In this document: piece by piece, positions 1 through 7,228 of the stretch
Position numbering within the stretch: position 1 is the first letter of the stretch
Layout of the letters: each line of letters begins with the position of its first letter
Assembly (NCBI GenBank): GCA_964551545.1
Contig: CAZKCT010000066.1
Span: 1 to 8,972 of the forward strand
Origin: Thiopontia sp964551545
Lineage (GTDB): Bacteria; Pseudomonadota; Gammaproteobacteria; GCF-002020875
Direction: 5' to 3'
DNA length: 8,972 bases
Notes under the pieces: generated by a model
What the model was told of the DNA's origin: nothing
The model's database searches: none
What the model saw: the letters and a program-made list of their open reading frames with translations, nothing else
Translations under genes and position numbers: made by a program

Positions 1-2825
1 CACTGTTTGTGGATCAGCTCGATATCCGTAATGATCCCGATACGCTGCTTCCGCCTACCGACCGTTATGTCGCTACCAACCTCTATGGGGAGCACACCTT
101 CGGTATGGGGAACCTGATGGTGTGGGGGATGAAGGTGAAAGAGGGGGACATCTACCAGAATGGGGACCCTTGGTTCATCAATATGGTTCAGGATCTCCAT
201 AACGATGTAACCAGCCTCAAACACTCCAATACCCCCAACTTTATCGACATCGCCTCCTCCAAGGTGAAGTATATGGGGCTGGATGAAGAGGGGAGTCTGC
301 AGTTTAAGCGCATGTTGCCGGTTGAGGGGATTCCTACCGATAACCCGGAGCAGGCGAAAGCAGATCTCCAGTTCCTTGAGGATGCACTCCATAACCATCC
401 TGCGATGGAGTCGATGCTGGTCTACTATGAGGATGCCAATGGCAACAAGTGTGATCTGATCGATAGCGAGGGTCGTCTTACCGATGCCACCCGCGCCCAT
501 GCACACAACAACTGTATGCCCAAGGCCTCTTTCATTATTGGTGATTATAATGATGATGTGAAGGCGGACTACCTGCCCTGGGTACGTAGTGTTTCGGAGC
601 TGGTTGAGCAGTACCGTGATCAATATGGGGATCGGGTAGAGTTCCTCACTGCGGGTGAACCCTACTTCCTCGCCTATATGTTGCTGGATCTGGTGGAGAA
701 GAGCTGGCTCTTTATCATCTCGCTGCTGATTGTGATTGCGGTACTCTGGTATGAGTTCCGTAGCTGGCAGGGGGCACTCCTACCTCTCATCGGTGTGGGG
801 ATGACCATTATCCTGACGTTGGGACTGATGGGCTTTACCCAGTTCAAACTGACCACGATGATGGTGTTGACCCCGATGCTGCTGTTAGCAATCGGTATTG
901 GACACTCGGTACAGATTACCCGCCGCTTTATGCAGGAATTGCATGCGCCGCGCTGTGACTCCCCGGAAGAGGCGGCAGAGGTGGCGATTGGTCATACCAT
1001 CGTTCCTGCAACCTTGTCGATCATCACCGATATGGTGGGCTTCTTTACCCTCTCCTTTGTGGATATCTCATTCTATAAGGCCTACGCCTACTTTGGCATG
1101 TTTGGTATGGCAACATTGCTGTTGACCACAACGACCCTGATTCCACTGCTGCTGATTACCTTTACCCCCGATGAGGCGTGTGCAGAGGAGCGTGAGTGGG
1201 AACTTACCCTGGGGCGTAGACTCTCTGCGCTGCTTGCGGGGCCGGCTAAGTGGATACCGGTTGCGCTGATTGCAGTGGTGATGGTTGTATCCGCCAACTA
1301 TGCACAGTTGGGTACAGGTATCGAGGCGATGATGGCAGATAACCCAACCCCGGAGCAGGCCCGTATCCAGAAGGAGTGGGATATCATGCCGGGGGTCGAG
1401 AAGGGGATTAACTACTCCCGTGCGGCCTTTAAAGATAACTTTATGTTGGGTGACCTGTTCGGTGAGAAGAGTGTAGAGATTGATGGTCGTCCCTCTAATG
1501 TGGCCGCAATCCATGAACTGGAGAGGCTGGGCAACATTATGCCGGGGGTGATCTCGGTCAATATTCCAGTTCGTGCCAAACAGCCGATTTTGCCGGAGTG
1601 TGGCGTGGATGCCTACAATGATGATGGTGATCGTCTGCAAGGGCCGGAGGTCTGTTATGACGCAGATGATGATCCGGTACAGGGGATCTTTAACGATGCC
1701 TCGGTACTGGCTGCGTTGAATGAGCTGGAGGAGTGGATGCGTGGTCATGAGTATATTGGCTACACCGGCTCCTACGTCCAGTTTGCGAAGACGGTCAACA
1801 TGATTATGGCTACACCGGATGGTGGACGCCCAACCGATAACCTCAACCTCTATGACATCCCAACGGTAAAACATATGACCGATGAGAAGAATTGGTATGC
1901 CTACAGGGATGAGGAGGATCCAGAGTATATCCCCAGTCCGGATGATATGGTGCAGACCTACAATGGTCTGTTGCAGGCCAATACCGGGGCGGGAGATCTC
2001 GACTCCTTCGTCAACACAGAGACCTGGGATGAGGGGATCGTGATGGGGTTTGTGAATACGATGGATCCGATTGCAACCCATATCGTGACCGAGGATATCC
2101 AACAGTTCCTGGTGGAGCATGAGAATGATCCGGGCTTTGATAAGTTGAAGATTGGCTTCCGTAATGGGGATGCGGTGGATATTCATGTAGGCACACCCGG
2201 TGAGGCCGGTTATCGCCATGTGAGCCGGATTGAGGGAGATCCGTCGATCACAGAGCCTGCAGTGGGTGGATTCCTTGGTGCCACTGAGGCGACCCGTGTG
2301 GTGGCAATGAACGAGTGGTTGAAGAGCCCGCTGACGACTGCACTGGCAATCTTCCTGGTGGCTGCACTGATGTTCCGTTCTTTCTCTGTGGCGGGTATTC
2401 TGGTGGTGATGCTCTTTGTGACCCTCTTCTCCCAGTATGGTCTGGGTGGATATATGACGGAGATCAAGGAGTGGTCAGCCAATCTCGCCTTCCATGTACA
2501 GGTGGCGTTGAGTATTGCGATGGGGCTGGGTGTCGACTATGGCATCTATATGGTCTCAAGGCTGCGTGAGGAGATGCGGGCGACTGGAGGGAACTGGGCA
2601 CAGTCTCTGCAGAACACACTCAGCACAACCGGTTCAGCGATCATTGTCTCGGTGGTGGTGCTGCTAGGCAGCTTTATCCCGCTGATGAATACCGAGTTGG
2701 CCAACACCTGGTCGGTCAGTCTCTATATTGGTGAGGCGTTGATTCTTGATGTAATTACCGCATTGACGATCCTGCCGCTGCTGGTGCTCTGGCTCAAGCC
2801 ACGGTTTGTCTTTAAGCCGAACTGA
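1..2825 (+). CDS. RND/MMPL-superfamily exporter, 5' end outside the window
   Basis: This is an inner-membrane transporter of the RND superfamily (MMPL/HAE3-like), expected to move hydrophobic or lipid-like substrates using the proton gradient; the substrate is unknown. The frame is open to the window edge (the codons before the GTG at 9 read L-F). Transmembrane helix 1 is missing, so the gene starts upstream and GTG 9 is not the real start. Numbering from that GTG: a first periplasmic loop to about 230, a five- or six-helix block at about 231-385 containing GIGHSVQ (297-302), a helix at 413-430, a second periplasmic loop at 431-770, and a final helix block at 773-929. The last block contains GLGVDYGIY, whose Asp843 fits the proton-relay acid of MMPL proteins; the equivalent position in the first half is His299. 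Each loop has one cysteine pair (148/169 and 531/549). No adaptor or outer-membrane partner is visible. Family is secure; subfamily and substrate are not. Confidence 0.88.
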   Translation, partial: LFVDQLDIRNDPDTLLPPTDRYVATNLYGEHTFGMGNLMVWGMKVKEGDIYQNGDPWFINMVQDLHNDVTSLKHSNTPNFIDIASSKVKYMGLDEEGSLQFKRMLPVEGIPTDNPEQAKADLQFLEDALHNHPAMESMLVYYEDANGNKCDLIDSEGRLTDATRAHAHNNCMPKASFIIGDYNDDVKADYLPWVRSVSELVEQYRDQYGDRVEFLTAGEPYFLAYMLLDLVEKSWLFIISLLIVIAVLWYEFRSWQGALLPLIGVGMTIILTLGLMGFTQFKLTTMMVLTPMLLLAIGIGHSVQITRRFMQELHAPRCDSPEEAAEVAIGHTIVPATLSIITDMVGFFTLSFVDISFYKAYAYFGMFGMATLLLTTTTLIPLLLITFTPDEACAEEREWELTLGRRLSALLAGPAKWIPVALIAVVMVVSANYAQLGTGIEAMMADNPTPEQARIQKEWDIMPGVEKGINYSRAAFKDNFMLGDLFGEKSVEIDGRPSNVAAIHELERLGNIMPGVISVNIPVRAKQPILPECGVDAYNDDGDRLQGPEVCYDADDDPVQGIFNDASVLAALNELEEWMRGHEYIGYTGSYVQFAKTVNMIMATPDGGRPTDNLNLYDIPTVKHMTDEKNWYAYRDEEDPEYIPSPDDMVQTYNGLLQANTGAGDLDSFVNTETWDEGIVMGFVNTMDPIATHIVTEDIQQFLVEHENDPGFDKLKIGFRNGDAVDIHVGTPGEAGYRHVSRIEGDPSITEPAVGGFLGATEATRVVAMNEWLKSPLTTALAIFLVAALMFRSFSVAGILVVMLFVTLFSQYGLGGYMTEIKEWSANLAFHVQVALSIAMGLGVDYGIYMVSRLREEMRATGGNWAQSLQNTLSTTGSAIIVSVVVLLGSFIPLMNTELANTWSVSLYIGEALILDVITALTILPLLVLWLKPRFVFKPN

Positions 2826-2845
2826 TGAATCCAGCTTTGTAGTAC

Positions 2846-2877
2846 AAGAGGGGCACAGTTTTCTGTGCCCCTTTTTT
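2846..2877 (+). terminator. Rho-independent terminator of the RND exporter gene
   Basis: GGGGCACAG (2850-2858) pairs perfectly with CTGTGCCCC (2863-2871) across a TTTT loop and is followed by six T residues. The A-rich left flank extends the stem into the T tract. It starts about 20 bases after the exporter stop codon, so it closes that transcript and separates it from the next gene. Confidence 0.93.
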
Positions 2878-2910
2878 GTGCGTGAGCCTTGTCGATATCC
2901 TAAGGTAGCC

Positions 2911-2932
2911 GTGAGTGATCAGCTTCACTCAC
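2911..2932. promoter_or_regulatory. Perfect 8-bp inverted repeat upstream of the YihY-family gene, candidate operator
   Basis: GTGAGTGA (2911-2918) and its exact reverse complement TCACTCAC (2925-2932) flank the 6-base spacer TCAGCT. The repeat ends 18 bases before the ATG of the YihY-family gene and has no T tract after it, so it looks more like a dimeric repressor site or a leader hairpin than a terminator. A TATGCT hexamer at 2938-2943 is a possible -10, but no convincing -35 precedes it and it would start transcription almost at the ATG. No regulator is assigned. Confidence 0.4.
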
Positions 2933-2950
2933 AGTGTTATGCTCTGAGTC

Positions 2951-3808
2951 ATGCCGATGGTGAAACCGCTCCAGTTTACGTTGCGCGTGTTGCAACAATT
3001 TCGCAAGAACCAAGGGCTTCTGCTCTCCGGGGCGATTGCCTATTACTCTCTCTTTTCACTGATTCCCCTGACAGCGCTACTGCTGGTGGTGCTCTCTACA
3101 CTGGTTCCAGAGGCAGAATTGCTTGCAGTGGTCGAGCGCCAGATGCAACTAATCGTGCCATCGCAAACCGGCCCCATCATGGCCCAGCTGGTCTCTTTTC
3201 TTGAGCACCGTGAGGTGATCGGCTGGGTGGGTGGAGCACTGTTGCTGTTCTCCAGCTCGCTTGCCTTTACCGCGCTGGAAAATGCAATGTCGGTGATCTT
3301 CTTTCATCGGGTAGAGATTCACCGTCGACATTTTCTGCTCTCTGCGGTGATCCCCTATCTCTATATTCTCGCGATGGGGGCCGGGCTACTGTTGTTGACC
3401 CTGCTCGCTGGCCTGCTGCAGTCGGTGGAGCAGATGGATTTCGTGGTGTTGGAGTGGCACTTCTCGCTGCAGTGGCTGGCGCAATCGGGGTTGTACTGGA
3501 TGGGGATTGCAGGACTCTGGATGATCTTCTCTTCATTGTACTGGGTGATGCCGGTGGGGCAGATCTCACTGCGTCCAGTGCTGATTGGCGGGATGGTGGC
3601 GACGCTGTTGTGGGAGGGGATGCGTCACCTGCTGCTGTTTTATTTCACCAGTGTCAGTTTTGCGGGCGTGGTTTATGGTTCATTGGCAACGGCGATCATC
3701 GCGCTGGTGAGTCTGGAGATGGCGGGGATTATTCTGTTGTTGGGTGCCCAGGTGATTGCGGAGCTGGAACGCCCCAGCCATGCGGGCCTTACGACAGCGA
3801 AAGGGTGA
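2951..3808 (+). CDS. YihY/BrkB-family inner-membrane protein
   Basis: This 285-residue polytopic membrane protein matches the YihY/UPF0761 (formerly BrkB, once annotated as RNase BN) family. Its biochemical role is not settled, although older annotations call it a virulence factor or ribonuclease. The family signature is seen in the N-terminal segment with GAIAYYSLFSLIPL (27-40), the LAFTALENAMSVIF stretch (104-117), the WVMP turn (198-201), and the late SFAGVVYGSLATAIIALV segment (236-253). Membrane helices fall at roughly 27-51, 88-107, 128-154, 180-199, 208-230 and 243-270, giving the usual six. The start at ATG 2951 (MPMV) has no clear Shine-Dalgarno; ATG 2957 is an alternative. The protein is near normal family length but lacks a long cytoplasmic C-terminal tail. 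Its last 20 bases overlap the convergent sensor-kinase gene. The inverted repeat at 2911-2932 may control it. Confidence 0.9.
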   Translation: MPMVKPLQFTLRVLQQFRKNQGLLLSGAIAYYSLFSLIPLTALLLVVLSTLVPEAELLAVVERQMQLIVPSQTGPIMAQLVSFLEHREVIGWVGGALLLFSSSLAFTALENAMSVIFFHRVEIHRRHFLLSAVIPYLYILAMGAGLLLLTLLAGLLQSVEQMDFVVLEWHFSLQWLAQSGLYWMGIAGLWMIFSSLYWVMPVGQISLRPVLIGGMVATLLWEGMRHLLLFYFTSVSFAGVVYGSLATAIIALVSLEMAGIILLLGAQVIAELERPSHAGLTTAKG

Positions 3809-5978
3809 CGGTAAAGCGACTTCCCTCGGTCTGTTCGCGGTTGTGAGCGATGACCTGTCCGCCATGATGGGTGGCAACCAGCCGAACAATATAGAGCCCG
3901 AGCCCAAGATGGGGGCGCTCTGGATTGCTCTCCTTGCGGGAAGAGACCATCGACTCAAATAGCGAGTCTCGAATCTCGATATCGATGGGCGGTCCTTCGT
4001 TGGAGATTGTGATGGAGACCACTCGCTGTTCATCATCAAGCAGTGCCTCGACCTCAATTGGCTTTCCGGGGAAACTGTAGTCAATGGCGTTGTTGAGCAG
4101 GTTGTCGAGCATCTGTTCGATGGCGTAAGGCCACCCATTAATAGGAAGTGCTGCTTCCGGAAGGGCGACCTGAAAGTGTTGCAGGGTGTGGGTGTTCTGG
4201 TAGTTGTCGAGGTACTCCTCTAACAGCTCTCGCAGATCGAAGGGCTCTTCGCTGCCAGGGGTGAGTGCATCCTCCAGGCTGGATGCCTCGGCAAGGCTCT
4301 GTACCATGGAGCCAAGGCGGCCAATACCGCGTCGGCTCTTGCGTAGATATTTCTGGCTCTTCTCACTCTCAGGAATCTCCTGCTCCAGATGTTCCAGAGA
4401 GGTGGAGACAATGTTGAGCGGATTGAGGATCTCGTGCTTCAGCATCCGTGGCATGCGTGCGAGATAGTGGTTATAGCGTGAGAGCCGCTGCAACATTTTT
4501 GAAATACTACGGGAGAGATCGCCCAACTCATCCAGTGCATGACGTTCTGTGTGGATCCGCTCGGTGGTGATGCGACCGCTTTCGTCGATTGCCTGCGAGG
4601 TCTCTTCCCGTAGCCGGTGAAGACGCAGCGTGAGTCGGGTGGCGATGGTGATGAGGATCAAGGATGCGACCAGAATCACCAGCAGGGTAATGCCAACTAC
4701 ATTCTCCAGTGCGACCCGTAGCTCGGCCAGAATGCGCAGGTTGCTCTGCTCGGCAACCACCACGCCCAGCTCCTCCTCTTCGCCATGAATCGGATAGACC
4801 ACCGTGATCACCTCGGCCAGTCCATCATAGGAGGGACGAATAAAACGCTGCTCCTCGCCACTGCGCAGAGCGAGATCGATGGCGCTCCAGGAGAACTCAC
4901 GGGTGTCACGGATGGGTTCGTCAAATTGCTGGATGGGGGAGCCAAAGATCCAGTCGAAAAGCAGGGCGCTGATGGGGTTGCGTTCATCGCCTCGACTGAT
5001 CGTGGTCAGCAGGCTTCCTGTGGTGGCGACCACGCGGCGGTGGCGGTCGGTAATGGAGAAACGGGCATCGGGCAGGTCGATGGCATGAATCATCCGTTCC
5101 ATCGAGGGGGCGGGGAGGAAGACTCGGTTCATGTAGGCCTCGGTCCACTCTTTAAAGGTACCGATCTCGGTCTTGATTGCGCGCTCTTCTGTGTCATCGA
5201 TATCGATAATCGAGAAGGAGAGGGAGGTGGTCTCGTCGATCAGTTTCTTGGGGATCTTCAGTTCGATGGTGTAGCCATTGGCCGAAGGGTGCATGGATGC
5301 GGTGAAGATACGCTCGTGCATGCCTGTGGTTGGTTTCTCCCACTGCTCATCCATCTGGTAGATGCTCATCAGGCCGGGTCGGTAGGCGGTGGCGAGGTAG
5401 TTTTTCGGGGGGCGGTTATGATGTTGTAGATAGATGCGAAGGTGGTCACCACTGTCGACGCGAAGTCCCTTGGTGCGGCGGAAGAGGGTATGGTTATCGG
5501 TGACTCGGAATAGCGCATAGATATGGCGTTTATCAGAGGAGACACCGAGTAGATGGTCAAAGGAGAGATCGCCGGAGACGTACCCTTTCCCCCCCTGCAG
5601 GATATGAGTCTGGCTGTACTCAATGGCACGCTCCAGCATCGGTCGCCACTCTTCGTAGTCAGGATTGTCGAGATCCGGGGTCTCTTTCATCTCATGGACA
5701 TAGAGATCCTGCTCGTTACTGAGGGCGTGAGGGATGCCGGTCTCTGGATTGAAAAGCTCAGCGTTGTCGTGGAGTACGGTCGAAACGGCCTGTGCAGCCA
5801 TCGATAGGGCGTTCTCCTGTCCCTGTTGCAGGAACTGCTTCATCTCGACCAGCATTTTGTAGCCCATTACCGGAATGGTGAGGAAGAGGATAATAGCGAA
5901 GGTGAGTTTGGTGCGGATGCCGCCCCATTCGCGCAGCTGCCGTTTGAGTTGGTCGAAGGGGCCGGTGAGAAACCTCAT
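3789..5978 (-). CDS. pdsS: Sensor histidine kinase of the proteobacterial dedicated sortase (PdsS) type
   Basis: This is a membrane sensor kinase predicted to phosphorylate the response regulator encoded just upstream. I start it at ATG 5978, which shares ATGA with the regulator's stop, with GGGA about 8 bases before; an in-frame TTG at 5984 is less likely. The protein has 729 residues: a short cytoplasmic end, TM1 about 24-41, a periplasmic sensor at 42-425, TM2 about 426-446, a HAMP-like linker, then the kinase core. Residues about 140-265 resemble a CBM9-like beta-sandwich (IYALFRVTDN, SGDHLRIYL, GYTIELKIPKKLID). Core motifs are the H box KHEILNPLNIV (His515), N box DNLLNNA (Asn626/Asn630), G1 SNEGPPI (Asn where most kinases have Asp), F box LFESMVSS and G2 LGLGLYIVR. 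The run from the F box through PHLGLGLYIVRL is what I remember of the PdsS family (TIGR03785). The kinase call is very secure; the PdsS assignment is from memory of the family. Confidence 0.9.
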   Translation of the reverse strand: MRFLTGPFDQLKRQLREWGGIRTKLTFAIILFLTIPVMGYKMLVEMKQFLQQGQENALSMAAQAVSTVLHDNAELFNPETGIPHALSNEQDLYVHEMKETPDLDNPDYEEWRPMLERAIEYSQTHILQGGKGYVSGDLSFDHLLGVSSDKRHIYALFRVTDNHTLFRRTKGLRVDSGDHLRIYLQHHNRPPKNYLATAYRPGLMSIYQMDEQWEKPTTGMHERIFTASMHPSANGYTIELKIPKKLIDETTSLSFSIIDIDDTEERAIKTEIGTFKEWTEAYMNRVFLPAPSMERMIHAIDLPDARFSITDRHRRVVATTGSLLTTISRGDERNPISALLFDWIFGSPIQQFDEPIRDTREFSWSAIDLALRSGEEQRFIRPSYDGLAEVITVVYPIHGEEEELGVVVAEQSNLRILAELRVALENVVGITLLVILVASLILITIATRLTLRLHRLREETSQAIDESGRITTERIHTERHALDELGDLSRSISKMLQRLSRYNHYLARMPRMLKHEILNPLNIVSTSLEHLEQEIPESEKSQKYLRKSRRGIGRLGSMVQSLAEASSLEDALTPGSEEPFDLRELLEEYLDNYQNTHTLQHFQVALPEAALPINGWPYAIEQMLDNLLNNAIDYSFPGKPIEVEALLDDEQRVVSITISNEGPPIDIEIRDSLFESMVSSRKESNPERPHLGLGLYIVRLVATHHGGQVIAHNREQTEGSRFTVTLSLS

Positions 5979-6676
5979 TCGCAATCCCAGCGGTAACCCA
6001 CTCCAAAGACGTTGCGGATGCAGTTGAAGTCGGGGTCGATCCGCTTGAACTTGATGCGGATGCGGCGGATGTGACCGTTGATGGTGTTCTTCTCCACGAT
6101 GGTCTGGCGTGTCACCGGCATCAGCGCCTCGTAGCTGAATGCGTCGCCGGGGGATTTGGCGAGTGCCTCGACCAGCCAGAACTCGGTGAGCGTAAGCTCA
6201 ATCGGCTTCTCCTTCCAGCGTACCGACATGGCACTCTCGTTGAGTGTGAGGTCGCCACAGAGGGTGTCACTGGCAGGGGTTGGAGAGGGGCTGTGGGTGA
6301 GTCGCTCTTCGATGCGGAAGAGGGAGGAGACCCGAACAGTAAGATAGTCGAGGGTGATCGGTTTGATCAGGTAGTCCCACGCCTCCAGACTCAGTCCCTC
6401 AACCCGATCCATCTCGCTGTCACGGGCGGTAAGAAAGATCACCGGAATGCTGGGGTGTTGGCGGTGGAGTTCAGCGCATAGCTCGAAGCCTGCATCGTGA
6501 TTCTCTCCCAGCATGACATCAAGAATGGCGAGGTCAGGAAGGTTGGCACTAAACCCTTCGAGCGCCTCCTCCTTGGATGCGTAGGCGGTGATCTCGTAGC
6601 CTTGGCCGCGCAGTGCATCAGCGTAGTTTTCACGCTGGTCGGCGTCGTCTTCAACAATGGCAATCTTTCGATTCAT
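5975..6676 (-). CDS. pdsR: OmpR-type response regulator of the proteobacterial dedicated sortase (PdsR) type
   Basis: This 233-residue regulator has a receiver domain (about 3-120) and a winged-helix DNA-binding domain (about 140-231). Receiver landmarks are the acidic pair Glu9/Asp10 in IAIVEDD, the phospho-acceptor Asp53 in LAILDVMLG, Thr83 in FLTARD and Lys105 in YLIKP. The DNA-binding part has LTLTEFWLVEALAKSPG, HIRRIRIKFKRIDPDF and the closing wing FGVGYRW. The stretches RENYADALRGQGYE, GFELCAELH and the TEFW start of the effector domain fit the PdsR family (TIGR03787), whose members pair with PdsS and usually regulate a single sortase with its one target. One oddity: where relatives read roughly GADDYL before the conserved Lys, this protein has EAWDYL (99-104), replacing a Gly and an Asp. 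ATG 6676 has no strong Shine-Dalgarno. It is co-transcribed and translationally coupled with the kinase gene through the ATGA overlap. Confidence 0.92.
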   Translation of the reverse strand: MNRKIAIVEDDADQRENYADALRGQGYEITAYASKEEALEGFSANLPDLAILDVMLGENHDAGFELCAELHRQHPSIPVIFLTARDSEMDRVEGLSLEAWDYLIKPITLDYLTVRVSSLFRIEERLTHSPSPTPASDTLCGDLTLNESAMSVRWKEKPIELTLTEFWLVEALAKSPGDAFSYEALMPVTRQTIVEKNTINGHIRRIRIKFKRIDPDFNCIRNVFGVGYRWDCE

Positions 6677-6762
6677 GATGGGGATTATGAAGGTTCTTTT
6701 GCTTTCTGTAAAACAGCAAATTTAACAGTTAGATATTGTTTGTATTGAATGTTAATTCAATG
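6677..6762 (-). promoter_or_regulatory. AT-rich pdsR upstream region with two palindromic elements
   Basis: The 75 bases between the DUF192 stop and the pdsR ATG are much richer in A and T than the genes on either side. Two symmetrical elements stand out. ATTGAAT (6744-6750) and ATTCAAT (6755-6761) form a perfect 7-bp inverted repeat around GTTA, and this repeat contains the TAA stop of the DUF192 gene. The second spans 6698-6720, where TTTGCT and AGCAAA flank an inner CTGT/ACAG pair. Either could be an autoregulatory site for pdsR. No convincing -35/-10 pair was found, and neither element has a terminator-like T tract. Confidence 0.35.
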
Positions 6763-7210
6763 TTTTTCCGGGAATGTTCAGGTAGCTATTCAGGGGGATG
6801 TTGTGCTGCGTGAACCATCCCGCCTCCATCTCTAGTGCTGCATGGTAAGGGGATTGGGCGTGGTATTGCCGACAAGGAGATTGTCTGCAGAGTGTCATGG
6901 CGGTGATCTGTTGGATTTTTCCCCGGTCGTCGATAAAGGCAATTGAGAGTGGCAACTGGGTCCCCTTCATCCAGAAGGCGCTGGTGGAGACTGCCGGAAA
7001 TCGAAACAACATCCCATGGTTGAGTGGCAGGGAGGTGTAGGGCTGTAGGCCGATTTTCCGCATCTCCTGAGTGTCTGCAATGTGCAGACAGATTTGGGTG
7101 ATCTCGCCATGGGGTGTGGTGATCTGTGCTGGTTGTGGAAAGTCACTGTTGGGGCAGGTCGAGGCCATCAGGGGGAGGGGAAACAGCAGCAGGGGAAGGA
7201 GTCGATCCAT
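6752..7210 (-). CDS. Exported DUF192 family protein
   Basis: This is a 152-residue protein made of a signal peptide followed by one DUF192 domain, a small beta-rich domain of unknown function common in bacteria and archaea. The leader MDRLLPLLLFPLPLMA is short and strongly hydrophobic, with a plausible signal-peptidase I site after residue 16. Cys19 does not sit in a good lipobox. Domain marks are the RKIGLQ turn (51-56, usually GLM), NHGMLFRF (64-71), FWMKGTQLPLSIAFID (79-94), a cysteine pair at 108/113 and ALEMEAGWF (125-133), all in family order. ATG 7210 gives the shortest clean signal peptide but has no visible Shine-Dalgarno. An in-frame ATG at 7246 has AAGGAG 4 bases upstream and would add 12 residues (MLKNRQSIYYSP), so the start is unresolved. 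The gene is divergent from gltX and lies upstream of pdsR on the same strand, with 75 bases and no clear terminator between them. Confidence 0.88.
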   Translation of the reverse strand: MDRLLPLLLFPLPLMASTCPNSDFPQPAQITTPHGEITQICLHIADTQEMRKIGLQPYTSLPLNHGMLFRFPAVSTSAFWMKGTQLPLSIAFIDDRGKIQQITAMTLCRQSPCRQYHAQSPYHAALEMEAGWFTQHNIPLNSYLNIPGKTLN

Positions 7211-7218
7211 GGGTGAAT

Positions 7219-7228
7219 AGTATATACT
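7219..7228. promoter_or_regulatory. AGTATATACT palindrome, possible two-way -10 element between the DUF192 gene and gltX
   Basis: The perfect 10-bp palindrome AGTATATACT places a TATACT hexamer on both strands. On the + strand it would start gltX transcription near 7235, leaving a leader of roughly 50 bases. On the - strand the start would fall within a few bases of ATG 7210, which is uncomfortable unless that message is almost leaderless. No good -35 lies at 16-18 bases in either direction, so this is only a candidate. Confidence 0.35.

Noticed and set aside
9..11. GTG at 9 as the true start of the RND exporter
   Set aside because: The frame is open to the window edge, no Shine-Dalgarno is visible, and starting here would delete the first transmembrane helix the family needs.
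426..470. EF-hand-like run DANGNKCDLID in exporter loop 1 as a calcium site
   Set aside because: The spacing of acidic residues and the glycine position do not match a canonical EF-hand, so a calcium claim is not supported from sequence alone.
1068..2219. 383-codon antisense open frame inside the RND exporter gene
   Set aside because: The + strand frame is a clear membrane transporter with family motifs. The antisense translation is low-complexity Ile/His/Arg-rich with no domain or start signal.
2806..3204. Open frame overlapping the exporter terminator and the start of the YihY-family gene
   Set aside because: It would have to read through a perfect Rho-independent terminator and duplicates sequence better explained by the YihY-family frame.
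4785..5429. 214-codon + strand open frame opposite the pdsS sensor region
   Set aside because: It is Gly/Asp-rich with no recognisable fold, and lies wholly within the kinase gene, whose reading frame is well supported.
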